This document shows positions 5,890 to 7,006 of a stretch of 7,006 nucleotides of DNA, in pieces. The first letter of the stretch is position 1. Each line of letters opens with the position of its first letter. This stretch comes from an uncultured Chloroflexota bacterium (GTDB lineage Bacteria > Chloroflexota > Anaerolineae > Anaerolineales > Anaerolineaceae). The notes below the pieces were generated by a model. That model was not told the origin of the DNA. It searched no databases and was given only the letters and a program-made list of their open reading frames with translations. The stretch covers positions 1-7,006 of the forward strand of contig CADBKS010000160.1 of assembly GCA_902795255.1 (NCBI GenBank). The letters are read 5' to 3'. Both the position numbers and the translations under genes were made by a program.

Positions 5890-6220
5890 ATGGCAGATAA
5901 CAGCGGCAACGTGTTTGAACAGATCAGCAGCAGCTACTACGATCTCACGGTCTCCGAAAAAAAAGATCGCGGACTTCATCACCGAATTTCCCGAAAAGGT
6001 GCAGGAAATGGGGATCCTTGATCTTGCCGAAGCCTGCGCGACTGCCATGGCCACAGTCTCCCGTTTCAGCCGCAAACTCGGTTATGACGGCTTCAATGCC
6101 ATGAAGATCGCGATCGCCCACACCATTTCCGGCAGATCCGGGCATGCCGAACTGCTTTCAGGCAGGATCACACTGGAAGACAGCTTCGAGGATGAATGCA
6201 AGAAACTCCATAACGCCGAT
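5890..6220 (+). pseudogene. RpiR-family transcriptional regulator: N-terminal HTH domain only, frameshifted and truncated
   Basis: ATG 5890 follows GGAGGG with a 3-base spacer (TTT). The first frame reads MADNSGNVFEQISSSYYDL and then must shift at the A8 run 5957-5964. With seven A residues the frame continues as SEKKIADFITEFPEKVQEMG. The helix-turn-helix is clear: LDLAEACATAMATVSRFSRK then LGYDGFNAMK. About 110 residues remain, ending at LHNAD. The C-terminal sugar-phosphate-binding SIS domain (about 150-180 residues) is missing. The sequence passes at 6213-6220 directly into sialic acid lyase in another frame. RpiR regulators control sialic acid (nan) genes in several bacteria, so this was probably the local regulator. 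As it stands it cannot make a full regulator. The A8 slip could be a sequencing error, but the missing domain cannot be explained that way. Confidence 0.85.
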
Positions 6221-6797
6221 CTATTTCCACCTGCCGGACCGGGCCATCGCGAAATACTGGAATGACATTTCCTCCGCGGCACCGAATACGGATTTCGTTA
6301 TCTACAACATCCCGCAGCTGGCAGGCGTCAGTCTCAGCACCTCCCTGCTGCGAACCATGATGCAGAACCCGCGGGTCATCGCGGTCAAAAACTCCTCGAT
6401 GCCGGTACAGGACATCCAGATGTGGAAAGATGAAGGCGCTGTCGTCTTCAACGGCCCGGATGAACAGCTGCTCTCCGGTCTGGCAGCCGGAGCTTCCGGC
6501 GGTATCGGCGGCACATACGCCGCCATGCCCGAACTCTACCTGCAGATCTTCAAACTTTTCCATGAAGGAAAAATGGAAGAAGCCCGTCAGATCCAGAACG
6601 ACTGCTGCCGCGTGATCTACGAAATGTGCACCGCGAAGGGTAATCTCTATGCGGTCCTCAAGGAGATCATCCGCATCAACGGCGGTCCGGATGCCGGTGA
6701 TGTCCGGGCTCCGCTGTATCCGCTCCAGGAAGAGGATAAACCGATCGCAGCCTCCTGCGCGGCGAAGATCCGCGACATGATCGCGAAATACTGCTGA
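6213..6797 (+). pseudogene. nanA: N-acetylneuraminate lyase, C-terminal fragment
   Basis: The frame reads TPIYFHLPDRAIAKYW, then FVIYNIPQLAGVSLS, AVKNSS, FNGPDEQLLSGLAAGASGG and IGGTYAAMPELYLQ, ending at TGA 6795-6797. YNIP carries the catalytic Tyr (Tyr137 in the E. coli enzyme) and AVKNSS the Schiff-base Lys (Lys165). The GPDEQLLSGLAAGASGGIGGTY block and YNIP-L-GV-LS favour sialic acid lyase over dihydrodipicolinate synthase within this aldolase family. The intact enzyme cleaves N-acetylneuraminate to N-acetylmannosamine and pyruvate. About 194 residues remain; by comparison with E. coli NanA roughly the first 106, including the GGTGE-type pyruvate-binding loop, are lost. No start codon with a ribosome binding site precedes the fragment. 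It is joined out of frame to the RpiR remnant, so no fusion protein is expected. Confidence 0.88.
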
Positions 6798-6816
6798 GCA
6801 GGTACTTTGTGAAGTG

Positions 6817-6847
6817 AGCCGTCCTTTCAAAAGGACGGCTTTTTTTT
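6817..6847 (+). terminator. Intrinsic terminator after the sialic acid lyase fragment
   Basis: AGCCGTCCTTT (6817-6827) pairs with AAAGGACGGCT (6830-6840), with the innermost pairs opening as the loop. Eight T residues (6840-6847) follow. It lies 20 bases after the stop codon and is well placed as the original end of the nan transcript. Confidence 0.9.
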
Positions 6848-6861
6848 CATGGTAGAGAAAA

Positions 6862-6913
6862 CCACCTGCTAAGCAGGTGGAGCCGAAGAGCTTTAGCATA
6901 ATGCTTCTCGGGA
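6862..6913. repeat. IS200-like subterminal hairpins, possible insertion-sequence remnant
   Basis: CCACCTGC (6862-6869) and GCAGGTGG (6873-6880) form a perfect 8-bp stem with a TAA loop. A smaller stem AGCA-TAA-TGCT follows near 6895-6905. Short perfect palindromes with tiny loops of this kind are typical near the ends of IS200/IS605-family elements. No TnpA or TnpB coding sequence is visible, so only an end or a scar would be present. On the minus strand the first hairpin is followed by TTTTCTC and could act as a weak terminator instead. Confidence 0.4.
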
Positions 6914-6974
6914 GCATGCTGCCGGACCTGAATATGTGCTGTATAAGAAATATAAAAACGGTTATCCCAAACAC

Positions 6975-7006
6975 ATTAAATTGGGGGTGCCGGGGCCGAC
7001 GGGTGG
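6975..7006 (-). repeat. Partial copy of the dispersed structured repeat (right end, minus orientation)
   Basis: Bases 6983-7003 are the exact reverse complement of 5639-5659, which includes the 3' arm of helix P2. Outward from it, AATTTAATGT on the minus strand loosely matches TTTATTATGT after 5659, which marks the element's right boundary. The copy continues beyond the window. Confidence 0.75.

Noticed and set aside
5940..5970. Programmed -1 ribosomal frameshift at the A run
   Set aside because: The shift required to restore the regulator is +1 or -2; a -1 slip leads to an unrelated frame.
5890..6797. A functional RpiR-lyase fusion protein
   Set aside because: The two parts are in different frames and the regulator itself is frameshifted, so no single polypeptide can result without two corrections.
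6168..6974. Minus-strand open frame of 268 residues opposite the lyase fragment
   Set aside because: It is antisense to a clear N-acetylneuraminate lyase sequence and crosses its terminator; the translation looks like a shadow.

Overview
The base composition (GC-rich by eye), strong purine-rich ribosome binding sites, TG-extended -10 promoters and gene content (TIGR04076 protein, DUF4234-like membrane protein, CotH-type kinase, RpiR regulator, sialic acid lyase) suggest a Gram-positive Bacillota genome. An uncultured gut or rumen member of the Clostridia is most likely. This is inference from protein style; no rRNA or other phylogenetic marker lies in the window.

Layout. Bases 1-78 hold one end of a dispersed repeat in minus orientation, followed by a strong intrinsic terminator (133-174). 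A promoter at 332-340 drives a small two-gene unit: a TIGR04076 gene broken by a one-base frameshift (440-849) and a DUF4234-like membrane protein (873-1286). Facing it on the minus strand is a GNAT acetyltransferase gene (1366-1917) interrupted by one in-frame TAA. Next come an intact gamma-glutamyltranspeptidase-family gene without a signal peptide (2149-3777) and an intact CotH-family kinase gene (3813-5405). The CotH promoter lies so close to its ATG that the mRNA should be leaderless. Bases 5406-5889 are noncoding and contain a compact repeat of about 210 bp that can fold into a multi-helix RNA. Last comes a collapsed sialic acid locus. An RpiR regulator with a frameshift in an A8 run is joined out of frame to the C-terminal two thirds of N-acetylneuraminate lyase (5890-6797), and a clean terminator follows. 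The right edge has short IS200-like hairpins and the other end of the same dispersed repeat, again in minus orientation.

How it fits together. Four of the seven recognisable genes are damaged (two frameshifts, one nonsense codon, one internal deletion), while the two largest are intact. This looks like a decaying accessory region bounded and interrupted by copies of one repeat, although some single-base indels could be assembly errors. The most novel candidate is the structured repeat: one copy in the plus orientation inside the window and two partial copies in the opposite orientation at the window edges, with four nested or adjacent helices and a possible pseudoknot. No protein-coding explanation for it is visible.
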